From positions 1 to 7,480 of the forward strand of contig JACMJO010000199.1 in assembly GCA_014380605.1 (NCBI GenBank): a stretch of DNA of 7,480 nt, in the 5' to 3' direction. The stretch is from Fimbriimonadaceae bacterium (GTDB taxonomy: Bacteria; Armatimonadota; Fimbriimonadia; Fimbriimonadales; Fimbriimonadaceae). The notes beneath the pieces were generated by a model. The model had not been told where the DNA came from. It saw nothing but the letters and a program-made list of their open reading frames with translations, and made no database searches. The position numbers and the translations under genes are program-made. Below are positions 1 through 5,240 of this stretch, piece by piece. Each line of letters starts with the position of its first letter. Position 1 is the stretch's first letter.

Positions 1-186
1 AACTCGTTCAGACTCCCACCAGATCCGTAACTTCTTAGCGGCGTCTTCTTTAGTCAGTCCGCCGACCCCCACGATACCGATATGGGTATTCGGGCGAATC
101 GTGGGGACGAAACGAGACGCGGTTACGGTTAGGCCTAAGCCCGTGGCTCCTAAGACGATCAAAACGCCAAACAAAAACTTCTTCAT
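1..186 (-). CDS. N-terminal fragment of a membrane-anchored protein, probably VanW/YoaR-like (runs off left edge)
   Basis: An open frame of 62 codons starts at an ATG whose first base is 186 (minus strand) and reaches base 1 without a stop, so only the N-terminus is in the window. It begins MKKFLFGVLIVLGA, a short basic start followed by a hydrophobic segment to about residue 23, which is an uncleaved anchor or signal peptide. After this comes a segment with IGIVGVGGLTKEDAAKKL at residues 36-53. The pattern of a beta strand, then GLT-[KR]-E-[DE]-A and an amphipathic helix, is what I know from the PG_binding_4 region at the start of VanW-family cell-envelope proteins. Ribosome binding is poor: AAGG directly abuts the ATG. 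The gene is divergent from the aminotransferase gene. That it is coding is fairly sure; the family is a moderate guess, since the diagnostic VanW domain would lie outside the window. Confidence 0.6.
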   Translation of the reverse strand, partial: MKKFLFGVLIVLGATGLGLTVTASRFVPTIRPNTHIGIVGVGGLTKEDAAKKLRIWWESERV

Positions 187-260
187 CCTTGATACTTTCG
201 ACGCTTCCTGGTCGAACTTCGCTCTTTAACCCCAAATTATGACATTAAGACGCGCTGTTC

Positions 261-317
261 TTTACATTTTCTGCTTGAATTGTATCTAATAGGCATCTAT
301 ATGCCCAGCGGTAGAAT
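261..317 (+). promoter_or_regulatory. Candidate promoter region for the aminotransferase gene
   Basis: The divergent spacer is AT-rich. TTTACA at 261-266 is followed after 18 bp by TCTAAT at 285-290, a fair sigma-70-type pair that would give a leader of about 25 nt. A second candidate -10, TAGAAT at 312-317, ends only 6 bp before the ATG at 324 and would give a nearly leaderless transcript. No -35 is visible at the right distance from the second one. On the opposite strand, CATAAT (bases 241 to 236) could serve the divergent membrane protein gene. All of these are sequence-pattern inferences. Confidence 0.35.
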
Positions 318-323
318 AGGTCC

Positions 324-1196
324 ATGCCTAAACTCGTTTGGCTTAACGGCGAAGTGATGCCTTTGGAAACCGCTACCGTGCCGGTAGCCGACCACGCCCA
401 CTTGTATGGCGATGGCCTTTTCGAAGGGATTCGGATTTACGGTTCCAAGGTTTTCAAACTTGACCAACACCTTCGCCGTTTGTATCACGGCATCGCGTAC
501 CTCGGATACGAGATGCACATGGGCTTCGATGAGCTCCGATCCGTCATCCTGAGCGTCTGCAGCCAAGCTGGCATCGAAGAAGGCTATATCCGCTTGAACG
601 TGACTCGCGGAACGGGTCTAGGCTTAGACCCAAAAAACATCAGCCGAACTCCGAACGTGATGGTGATGATCAATACGTTGTCGCTCTATTCGCCTGAAGC
701 CTATGAAACAGGCCTTCACGTTATCACAAGTTCATTCAGAGTCATTCCTCCCGACAGTCTGGATCCAAGAGTCAAGTGTATTGGCCGGTACGCCAACAAC
801 ATCCTTGCCAAGCAAGAAGGCAACACCAAGGGCGCTGGAGAGGCGCTCATGCTCAATCATCAGGGCTATGTAGCAGAGTGTACGGGAGATAACCTGTTCC
901 TTGTACAGGATGGAGTGGTCCGCACGCCTCATCCAGCATCGGGAATCCTGCAGGGCATTACGAGGGACACCGCGATGCAGTTGGCTCGTGATGCGGGCCA
1001 CAAGGTGGAAGAGACCTTCCTGACCCCGATGGACGTGTACATGGCCGATGAAGCATTCCTTACCGGAACCGCCGCCGAAGTCATCCCCATGGTTTCCCTG
1101 GATGGTCGTAAGATCGGATGTGGAACGCCAGGCGAAGTCACCATCGAAGTCATGCGCCGATTCCGTCTGGAAACGCAGAACGGCGTTCCGTTTTGA
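324..1196 (+). CDS. ilvE: PLP-dependent class IV (branched-chain amino acid type) aminotransferase
   Basis: 290 residues, close to the usual length of bacterial and archaeal IlvE. It transfers the amino group between Ile/Leu/Val and 2-oxoglutarate in the cytoplasm, the last step of branched-chain synthesis and first of degradation. Fold type IV hallmarks are visible: YGDGLFEGIR at 28-37, a phosphate-binding Arg in HLRRL near 51, the expected Schiff-base lysine K151 in RVKCIGRYANN, E184 in VAECTGDN with the cofactor-binding turn after it, GILQGITR at 207-214 and FLTGTAAEV at 245-253. The ATG at 324 fits family N-termini (KLVWLNGEVMP); only a weak AGG lies upstream. The stop overlaps the start of the next gene as TTGA, implying translational coupling. 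D-amino-acid aminotransferase or aminodeoxychorismate lyase are relatives, but the YGDGLFEGIR pattern favours the branched-chain type. The family is sure; the exact substrate is less so. Confidence 0.9.
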   Translation: MPKLVWLNGEVMPLETATVPVADHAHLYGDGLFEGIRIYGSKVFKLDQHLRRLYHGIAYLGYEMHMGFDELRSVILSVCSQAGIEEGYIRLNVTRGTGLGLDPKNISRTPNVMVMINTLSLYSPEAYETGLHVITSSFRVIPPDSLDPRVKCIGRYANNILAKQEGNTKGAGEALMLNHQGYVAECTGDNLFLVQDGVVRTPHPASGILQGITRDTAMQLARDAGHKVEETFLTPMDVYMADEAFLTGTAAEVIPMVSLDGRKIGCGTPGEVTIEVMRRFRLETQNGVPF

Positions 1197-1501
1197 ACGA
1201 AGCTTGTTGCCAATGTGGAAAATCGGCACGATTCATGACTCGAAAGCACAGCGTAGAGGAGGCAATCTGCCGAGAGTGCCTGTCCCTAACCTTGCCAAAA
1301 CTGCCCCTATCCGAACTCACGACGAACCTCCTGGCGAACAAACCGAGTCCAAACAGGTGTCCATACTGTGGCACGACAAATGCAATTGCCATTGAATCTG
1401 GACTTGTTGGATGTTCGCTGTGTTATGAAGCCCTGGACAACGCGGTTTGGCGACATTTCGGTATAACACGCGGTAGCTATTCGAAGTCGCCGGTCGGTTA
1501 A
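1193..1501 (+). CDS. Short McsA-like protein with four cysteine pairs, lacking the UVR C-terminus
   Basis: 102 residues if it starts at the TTG at 1193, which overlaps the ilvE stop (TTGA). An ATG at 1118 lies in the same frame, but only a shadow translation of ilvE precedes 1193. Cysteine pairs are at residues 5/6/8, 26/29 (CREC), 56/59 (CPYC) and 74/77 (CSLC). The second half, CPYCG followed by GLVGCSLCYEAL and a tail HFGITRGSYSKSP, closely follows the second zinc domain of McsA, the activator of the protein-arginine kinase McsB (from memory: CPxCG, GxLGCxxCYxxF, then IHG and a GKxP tail). McsA is usually near 170 residues and ends with a UvrB/UvrC-type helix hairpin; that part is absent here and a TAA follows directly. 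It is probably a zinc-binding cytoplasmic protein. No mcsB, ctsR or clpC is nearby, so a role in arginine phosphorylation is unproven. That the gene is real is fairly sure from the conserved cysteine spacing. Confidence 0.72.
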   Translation: MNEACCQCGKSARFMTRKHSVEEAICRECLSLTLPKLPLSELTTNLLANKPSPNRCPYCGTTNAIAIESGLVGCSLCYEALDNAVWRHFGITRGSYSKSPVG

Positions 1502-1505
1502 ATAG

Positions 1506-2234
1506 ATGTTGAAGATGATGCACGCTTGGTGGAAGGTTGGGTTGGTCGCGGTCTTTGCGATCACAGTTACGGCTTGTGGTGGCGGCGGGGGCGGAGGCAG
1601 CAGTGTCAATAAACCACGCATCCGGTACGTCAACGCTTCTCCAGACGTCGACCCCGTGACGTTCACCCTTGATGGCGACGTTAAGGCATCGGGTATCGCT
1701 TATCTTGGATTGTCGCCTGTATTTATCCAGGAAGATCAAGACACCTACGATGTCGCCGTCCACGAGGATGGAAGTAACCCCGACCTAGACGCCGTCGCGA
1801 TTGGTATCCAAAACGACAAGGAATACCTCGTCAACTGTTTGGGCCTTGAGAGCTTTGGCGTGGAGCAAAACAAGCGGCTCCGAATCGCAACCATTGAAAT
1901 CAATCTCACCGCGCCGAATGGCAATCGAAGCCGAATCTATGTGTTGCACGCCTTCAATCGAGCGGCCGGCTTCGACACCCCCAACATCGATCTACGAAAC
2001 CCGGGCGACAACCCACAATACAAGGTCGAAGATATTGCTTTTGGAGCCGCCAAGTCTCTCGAAATTGACGCTTCCGCACAAACCTTTGTGGCCCGACGAA
2101 ACGCGTCGGAAAGCGTTTACGCCACCGAGACCGCAACCTTCGATGGCGGCGGAATCTACCTGGCCATCGTGGGTGGAGTTGAGAACGCCGTTGGAATCCA
2201 AGTGCCGCAGATCGAATTCATTAAGCTGAACTAG
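1506..2234 (+). CDS. Secreted lipoprotein with poly-glycine spacer and DUF4397-like domains
   Basis: 242 residues. The N-terminus has a basic start, a hydrophobic stretch (residues 11-22) and a lipobox VTAC with lipidation cysteine C24, followed by seven glycines, a flexible tether typical of surface lipoproteins. From residue 37 the sequence RIRYVNASPDVDPVTFTLDG matches the opening of DUF4397 domains as I know them (strand, NASPD, then a short sugar- or carbohydrate-module-like beta domain), reaching about residue 115. A second similar half begins at about 141 with SRIYVLHAFNRAAG and runs to about 225, so the mature part is probably two beta sandwiches. The start could be 1506, 1515 or 1518, since three Met codons lie before the hydrophobic segment and no clear ribosome site decides. 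Only 4 bp separate it from the zinc protein gene, so cotranscription is likely. Its ligand or role is unknown. Lipoprotein status is strong; the domain call is moderate. Confidence 0.82.
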   Translation: MLKMMHAWWKVGLVAVFAITVTACGGGGGGGSSVNKPRIRYVNASPDVDPVTFTLDGDVKASGIAYLGLSPVFIQEDQDTYDVAVHEDGSNPDLDAVAIGIQNDKEYLVNCLGLESFGVEQNKRLRIATIEINLTAPNGNRSRIYVLHAFNRAAGFDTPNIDLRNPGDNPQYKVEDIAFGAAKSLEIDASAQTFVARRNASESVYATETATFDGGGIYLAIVGGVENAVGIQVPQIEFIKLN

Positions 2235-2239
2235 GAATT

Positions 2240-2340
2240 AGGGAATCAGGGCGGTTCCCACCAACTCCCTTTTTCAGTTTTCCCCATTCTCCGTTTTCAT
2301 TCCCTTCCTTACCTTCCTCTCTCTCATTCCCTGATTCCCT
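2240..2340. repeat. 12-bp inverted repeat enclosing a pyrimidine-rich tract
   Basis: AGGGAATCAGGG at 2240-2251 is the exact reverse complement of CCCTGATTCCCT at 2329-2340, with 77 bp between. The plus strand from about 2264 to 2367 is nearly all pyrimidine and carries TTCCCT at 2300, 2327, 2335 and 2351, plus shorter TCCCT at 2266 and 2344. The left arm starts 5 bp after the lipoprotein stop. As RNA it could fold with a large loop, but there is no terminal U run, so a standard terminator is not supported. It looks like a low-complexity intergenic element. Confidence 0.6.
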
Positions 2341-2442
2341 CCGTCCCTCTTTCCCTTGCCTCTCAAAGCCAAGCAAAATCCCAGTACTCAGTGTTAAACT
2401 AGCAACCCGCGCATCTTTTGGGAGATAGCGCTCGTCTTCTCT

Positions 2443-2988
2443 ATGCCTAATGACGCACTGCGAGACTCACTGGCCGAGAAGCGCTGGCTTACCGCCCTTT
2501 CCAAGGGCGATCCGTCAGCGCTGGGAGGCCTCTATGAGATGTATGGTGAGCGGATCTTCCGCTATACCTTCCGCATGCTCGGTAACCGCACGGATGCGGA
2601 AGACGCCACAGCAGAGACGTTCCTGCGTGTTCTCCGTCGCTCGACGGAGTTGCGTGCCGACGGCGCATTTAGGACCTGGTTATTCCGGATTGCCCGGAAC
2701 CTATGCATCGACAAAATGCGGCAGCACAAACTCATGGAGCTGCCCTCAGACGCGCATTACTCAGGTTCAGAGGAGCGTGCAACGTTGCGGGTAACCGTAC
2801 AGCAAGCCCTTTCGGATCTGCCGATAGAATACAGAGAGCCGTTAGTCCTTTGCGATTTAGAGGACATGGCGGCCCGAGAAGCGGCGGAGATTTTGAAAAT
2901 TAGCGTTCCTGCGCTAAAGTCAAGGCTATACAGAGGACGTAGAGCCCTCCGCGACAAGCTGGGTGGAACCCTAGAGAGGACGTCGTGA
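2443..2988 (+). CDS. ECF-family (extracytoplasmic function) RNA polymerase sigma factor
   Basis: 181 residues, the usual size of a two-domain ECF sigma factor, which directs RNA polymerase to stress or envelope genes. Region 2 spans about residues 25-95: GGLYEMYGERIFRYTFRMLG, then DAEDATAETFLRVLR (51-65, the core-binding helix) and FRTWLFRIARNLCIDKMR (76-93, the -10 reading part). Region 4 spans about 118-172: ALSDLPIEYREPLVLCDLE followed by the helix-turn-helix AAREAAEILKISVPALKSRLYRGRRAL, which recognises -35 elements. The linker (96-115) is short and polar. The ATG at 2443 has no Shine-Dalgarno at a normal distance (GGGAG lies 18 bp upstream), and no other in-frame start is nearby. The stop overlaps the next gene as GTGA, so it is coupled to its likely anti-sigma partner. 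The ECF subgroup cannot be assigned by eye. Confidence 0.92.
   Translation: MPNDALRDSLAEKRWLTALSKGDPSALGGLYEMYGERIFRYTFRMLGNRTDAEDATAETFLRVLRRSTELRADGAFRTWLFRIARNLCIDKMRQHKLMELPSDAHYSGSEERATLRVTVQQALSDLPIEYREPLVLCDLEDMAAREAAEILKISVPALKSRLYRGRRALRDKLGGTLERTS
2974..2980 (+). promoter_or_regulatory. Ribosome binding site for the anti-sigma-like gene
   Basis: GAGAGGA lies inside the 3' end of the sigma factor gene, 4 bp before the GTG at 2985. It is the clearest Shine-Dalgarno sequence in the window and supports the GTG start and the GTGA overlap. Confidence 0.6.
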
Positions 2989-3272
2989 ACAACGAACTAT
3001 ATAGCAAACTCGTCGATTTGTACGCGGGACATGAGTTGCCCGCCGAACTAGAAGATCAAATGGAATTGGCCGCAGTGGCCGATGGTGGATTGAACCACGA
3101 AATAACCACGCTCCGTCGAGTCGTCGACACTCTGCAATCGCTTGAGGAGCCAGACTTTACCGAAGAGTCTTACCATCGAATCCTGATGAAGCTCTATGCT
3201 CGGGGCGCAGATATCCAGCCTCAGGCTCCCGTTTCAACGCACTTTCAATACAATCTGCCCCTTCAGGGGTAA
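2985..3272 (+). CDS. Small anti-sigma-like protein without zinc ligands or membrane helix
   Basis: 95 residues from a GTG start that overlaps the sigma factor stop (GTGA) with a good ribosome site just upstream. The opening, LYSKLVDLYAGHELPAELEDQMEL, follows the pattern of anti-sigma zinc-finger domains (LxxYLDGELxxxExxxxExHL), and the later IITTLRR-like helix (ITTLRRVVDTLQSLEEPDF, 40-58) resembles the linker that follows such domains. However, the HxxxCxxC zinc ligands are missing: there are no cysteines at all, and no hydrophobic segment long enough for a membrane helix. The protein would be soluble and mostly helical. Position and coupling make it the likely partner or regulator of the sigma factor; that function is inference. 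It could also be a remnant anti-sigma factor or an unrelated small protein. The ORF is clearly real by its overlap and ribosome site. Confidence 0.72.
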   Translation: MNNELYSKLVDLYAGHELPAELEDQMELAAVADGGLNHEITTLRRVVDTLQSLEEPDFTEESYHRILMKLYARGADIQPQAPVSTHFQYNLPLQG

Positions 3273-3274
3273 GA

Positions 3275-3325
3275 GTTGGCGGTCGGCAGTTGGCTGTAAA
3301 ATCCAGCTTACTGCCAACCGCAAAC
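3275..3325. repeat. Long imperfect hairpin between the anti-sigma-like gene and dnaN
   Basis: The arm at 3275-3296 pairs with 3304-3325 over about 22 positions with three mismatches and one G-T pair. Key runs are GGCAGT at 3285-3290 with ACTGCC at 3310-3315, and GCGGT at 3279-3283 with ACCGC at 3317-3321; the loop is about 7 nt (TAAAATC). It begins 3 bp after a stop codon, so it may end or stabilise the sigma/anti-sigma transcript, but no U run follows. The repeated GTTGGC/CGGTT-type words resemble dispersed intergenic repeats of some bacteria. Whether other copies exist cannot be seen here. Confidence 0.65.
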
Positions 3326-3348
3326 CGCTAACTAGATAAAGAATTAAC

Positions 3349-4452
3349 ATGAAGCTCGACTGCCCGCGAAAAGAGTTTAACGATGCCGTCTCAATGGCGG
3401 CCGCCGCCGCAAGTGTCCGTACTTCGGTGAACATTCTCCAGTATCTGAAGATTGACGCGACCGACTCGAGATTGCGAATCCTCGGTTGCGATGGAGAAAT
3501 GTGGGTCGAGCGCAACGTTGCCTGCATGGTCTCTGAGCCCGGTGCAACCTGCCTCCAGGCAACTCTGTTATCCCAATTGGTCAGTTCCCTTCCCGATGGC
3601 GACCTCCAACTTCACACGCTAGATGGGCACGGAGCCTTGCTTAAGGAAGGCGCATCCGAGTATCGACTCCAAACGCTTGACGCCTCCGATTTCCCCGAGC
3701 CGCCAAATTATGGCGGTGAAGGCGAGTTGACCCTGCCCATGGGCACCCTGCGCGCGGCTGTCGACTCCGTCATCTATGCGGTTTCAACCGACACCCACCG
3801 GCAAATTTTGACCGGGGTGCTGTTCAGCTACGACGGAACCACACTGACCTTGGTTGCTACCGACACCCACCGACTTGCGGTCAAGAAACTCGACCAGCCT
3901 GGGATCGGCAATGGAATCACCGCCGTCATTCCCGAGAAGGCTCTGAAGTCCATTAAATCCCTCCCGGTTTCCGATGAGGACACCGTCACGATCAAGTTCG
4001 GCGGCGGGCGTCTGGGCGTAGAAGCGGGCGGAGCGAAGGTTGTTTCTCAACTCTTGGCAGGGGCTTATCCCAATTGGGAGCGAGTCGTCCCCAGCGAGTC
4101 CACGCGAACCTGGAGCGTCGAGGTCGATCAGCTTGCCGAAAAGGTTAAGCGAACCATGATCTTGGCCCGGGATAACGCAAACCGAGTTCGTTTCCGCGGA
4201 GCTGAGGATCAAATCATGATCGCAGCTCGATCAGAAGAGAAGGGCGAAGCCAAGGAAGAGGTCGCGATGATCGCCGACAATGGCGACGTCGAGATCGCAT
4301 TCAACGGTAAGTACGTCCAGGATGCCTTAGCTCAGATGAAGGGACCTGGCGTGAAGATCGAAATGACCGAAAGCTCAAGACCCGCAATCTTCCGACCTGC
4401 CGACTCTGACAACGAATACTTTTGCGTCATCATGCCCATGGCGTTGGCATAA
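3349..4452 (+). CDS. dnaN: DNA polymerase III sliding clamp, beta subunit
   Basis: 367 residues, the normal size of the bacterial beta clamp, a ring-shaped homodimer that holds DNA polymerase III and other enzymes on DNA. Three clamp domains can be laid out at about 1-122, 128-247 and 248-367. Family signatures are present: a RQILTGVLF segment at 151-159, ATDTHRLA at 170-177, GAYPNWERVVP at 238-248 on the edge of domain 2, FNGKYVQDAL at 318-327 and the C-terminal VIMPM at 360-364, part of the partner-binding pocket, followed by ALA rather than the common RL. The ATG at 3349 gives the family's usual N-terminus (MKLDCPRKEF); the ribosome site is weak. It is not beside dnaA or recF in this window: the upstream neighbours are a sigma/anti-sigma pair and the downstream one is a small unknown gene. 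No DnaA-box cluster was seen. Whether it is the only clamp of the organism cannot be told. Confidence 0.95.
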   Translation: MKLDCPRKEFNDAVSMAAAAASVRTSVNILQYLKIDATDSRLRILGCDGEMWVERNVACMVSEPGATCLQATLLSQLVSSLPDGDLQLHTLDGHGALLKEGASEYRLQTLDASDFPEPPNYGGEGELTLPMGTLRAAVDSVIYAVSTDTHRQILTGVLFSYDGTTLTLVATDTHRLAVKKLDQPGIGNGITAVIPEKALKSIKSLPVSDEDTVTIKFGGGRLGVEAGGAKVVSQLLAGAYPNWERVVPSESTRTWSVEVDQLAEKVKRTMILARDNANRVRFRGAEDQIMIAARSEEKGEAKEEVAMIADNGDVEIAFNGKYVQDALAQMKGPGVKIEMTESSRPAIFRPADSDNEYFCVIMPMALA

Positions 4453-4463
4453 GGGTTTATGTC

Positions 4464-4751
4464 TTGGAATACTCCGAACTTCTTTCCATCGCCCGGAAAT
4501 GGGAAGGGAGAGAGATTGAAACAGTTCGGGGTACCAAATTTCGGGTTGGTGTCTATTGTGAATGCCCGTTCTTTATTCCATCCTCAACCGGCCATGGCCG
4601 TAGCGATGGCCGACTAGCGGCAGAGCGGTTCCTCGCACGATACAACGAAACCGGAAGCCTTAGACCAAAAGATTATCAGGACGTAACCCGGAATTCCTCG
4701 TACTTCGTTGCCCTACTAGCCAGCGAAACCACTACCAATCGAGGAATCTAA
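4464..4751 (+). CDS. Small uncharacterised protein, probably cotranscribed with dnaN
   Basis: I do not recognise a named family. The frame is open from 4422, but upstream of 4464 it only shadows the end of dnaN. The best start is the TTG at 4464, 11 bp after the dnaN stop, with AAGGG at 4451-4455 spaced 8 bp from it. This gives 95 residues. It looks like a genuine soluble alpha/beta protein: a WEGREIETVRGTKFRV strand pair (15-30), a PSSTGHGRS turn (41-49), an LAAERFLARYNETGSLRPKDY helix region and an RNSSYFVALL helix near the end. The spread of Gly, Pro and aromatic residues is typical of a folded domain; there is no signal peptide or membrane helix. An ATG at 4459 in another frame gives only 53 codons with low-complexity content and is less likely. 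It converges with the MerC-like gene, with a 22-bp gap. Confidence 0.62.
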   Translation: MEYSELLSIARKWEGREIETVRGTKFRVGVYCECPFFIPSSTGHGRSDGRLAAERFLARYNETGSLRPKDYQDVTRNSSYFVALLASETTTNRGI

Positions 4752-4773
4752 AACCGAGTAATCGAGGAAGCCC

Positions 4774-5211
4774 TCACTCCCCCGTCGCGCAGTGCTTGCA
4801 GCCGCATTGGTGCTGCATCCGTAGATTGAGCACGTGGAAGAGCACAAAGCTTAAGCCGCCGCATACGGAGAATACGGTGCTGAGGATGTCGGCCAAATGA
4901 AGACCGCTCTGGTTTGCCGCGTGCTCGTGAGGCAATACGAAGTGACCCATCACCACACTGACCAGCCCAAACACAAAAACCATGGCGGGCTTGTAGGAGT
5001 GGTGTTTCTTGACTCCATGCCAAATCGCCACAGTTGCAATCGCGACCGCGACAGCAAGGAAGATTAGGTCGGCAGTAACACTGCCCATAAAGCCGAGTCC
5101 GGCGTAAGAGAGCAGGCCCAACGCCACACCGGTAAGCAAGCAGTGAACCGCGCATACCGCACTGGCAATCGCCCCGATCCGGTCCAAGCCTCCATTACGC
5201 ATTGACGACAT
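4774..5211 (-). CDS. MerC-like four-helix membrane protein
   Basis: 145 residues, the size of MerC-family inner-membrane proteins, known from mercury-resistance operons and from many genomes without one. Four hydrophobic segments lie at about 11-35, 44-66, 75-95 and 106-130. The first holds the family mark DRIGAIASAVCAVHC with C20, H23 and C24; in MerC a cysteine pair in helix 1 binds the metal. The tail has QCGCKHC (C136, C138, C141), matching the cytoplasmic C-terminal cysteine pair of MerC, and the third loop has HEH (95-97). A metal or metalloid ion is the likely ligand, but the substrate is not known. The start is ATG at 5211 (AGGG 4 bp upstream); 5202 is an alternative. It lies 29 bp downstream of the old yellow enzyme gene on the same strand and is probably in one operon with it, controlled by the divergent ArsR-type repressor. 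No merA, merT or merP is present. Confidence 0.85.
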   Translation of the reverse strand: MSSMRNGGLDRIGAIASAVCAVHCLLTGVALGLLSYAGLGFMGSVTADLIFLAVAVAIATVAIWHGVKKHHSYKPAMVFVFGLVSVVMGHFVLPHEHAANQSGLHLADILSTVFSVCGGLSFVLFHVLNLRMQHQCGCKHCATGE

Positions 5212-5215
5212 TATA
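5210..5215 (-). promoter_or_regulatory. Perfect -10 hexamer TATAAT at the start of the MerC-like gene
   Basis: On the minus strand TATAAT overlaps the ATG at 5211 and lies 7 bp before the alternative ATG at 5202, in the context GGGTATAAT. The same nine bases precede the tRNA gene. No -35 element is evident. If active it would give a leaderless transcript starting near 5202. It may also be chance. Confidence 0.25.
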
Positions 5216-5240
5216 CCCTAGGGGGGTGTGCCATTTGGCG

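Noticed and set aside
50..235. Minus-strand 61-codon ORF overlapping the left-edge gene
   Set aside because: It is out of frame with the convincing signal-anchor reading frame that starts at 186 and has an Arg-rich composition typical of a shadow frame.
1118..1192. Upstream ATG as start of the McsA-like gene
   Set aside because: This extension lies wholly inside ilvE and encodes a basic, low-complexity stretch; the TTG overlap at 1193 matches the N-terminus expected just before the first cysteine pair.
1048..1395. Plus-strand ORF spanning the ilvE end and the zinc-protein gene
   Set aside because: Its first part shadows ilvE and its second part reads the McsA-like gene in the wrong frame, with no domain pattern.
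1317..1763. Minus-strand ORFs of 119 and 148 codons opposite the zinc-protein and lipoprotein genes
   Set aside because: They are antisense to two convincing genes; the proline run is the complement of the poly-glycine codons.
2264..2367. CRISPR-like or tandem repeat array
   Set aside because: The TTCCCT words have irregular spacing and are only 6 bp long; there are no uniform repeats and spacers.
3273..3348. Replication origin next to dnaN
   Set aside because: No TTATCCACA-type DnaA boxes or AT-rich unwinding region are present; the spacer is a hairpin.
3234..3527. Minus-strand ORF opposite the dnaN start
   Set aside because: It overlaps the hairpin and dnaN in antisense and shows no recognisable pattern.
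4459..4617. ATG-start 53-codon ORF after dnaN
   Set aside because: It has a better start codon but is short, with composition unlike a folded protein, while the overlapping frame from TTG 4464 gives a coherent protein with a good ribosome site.
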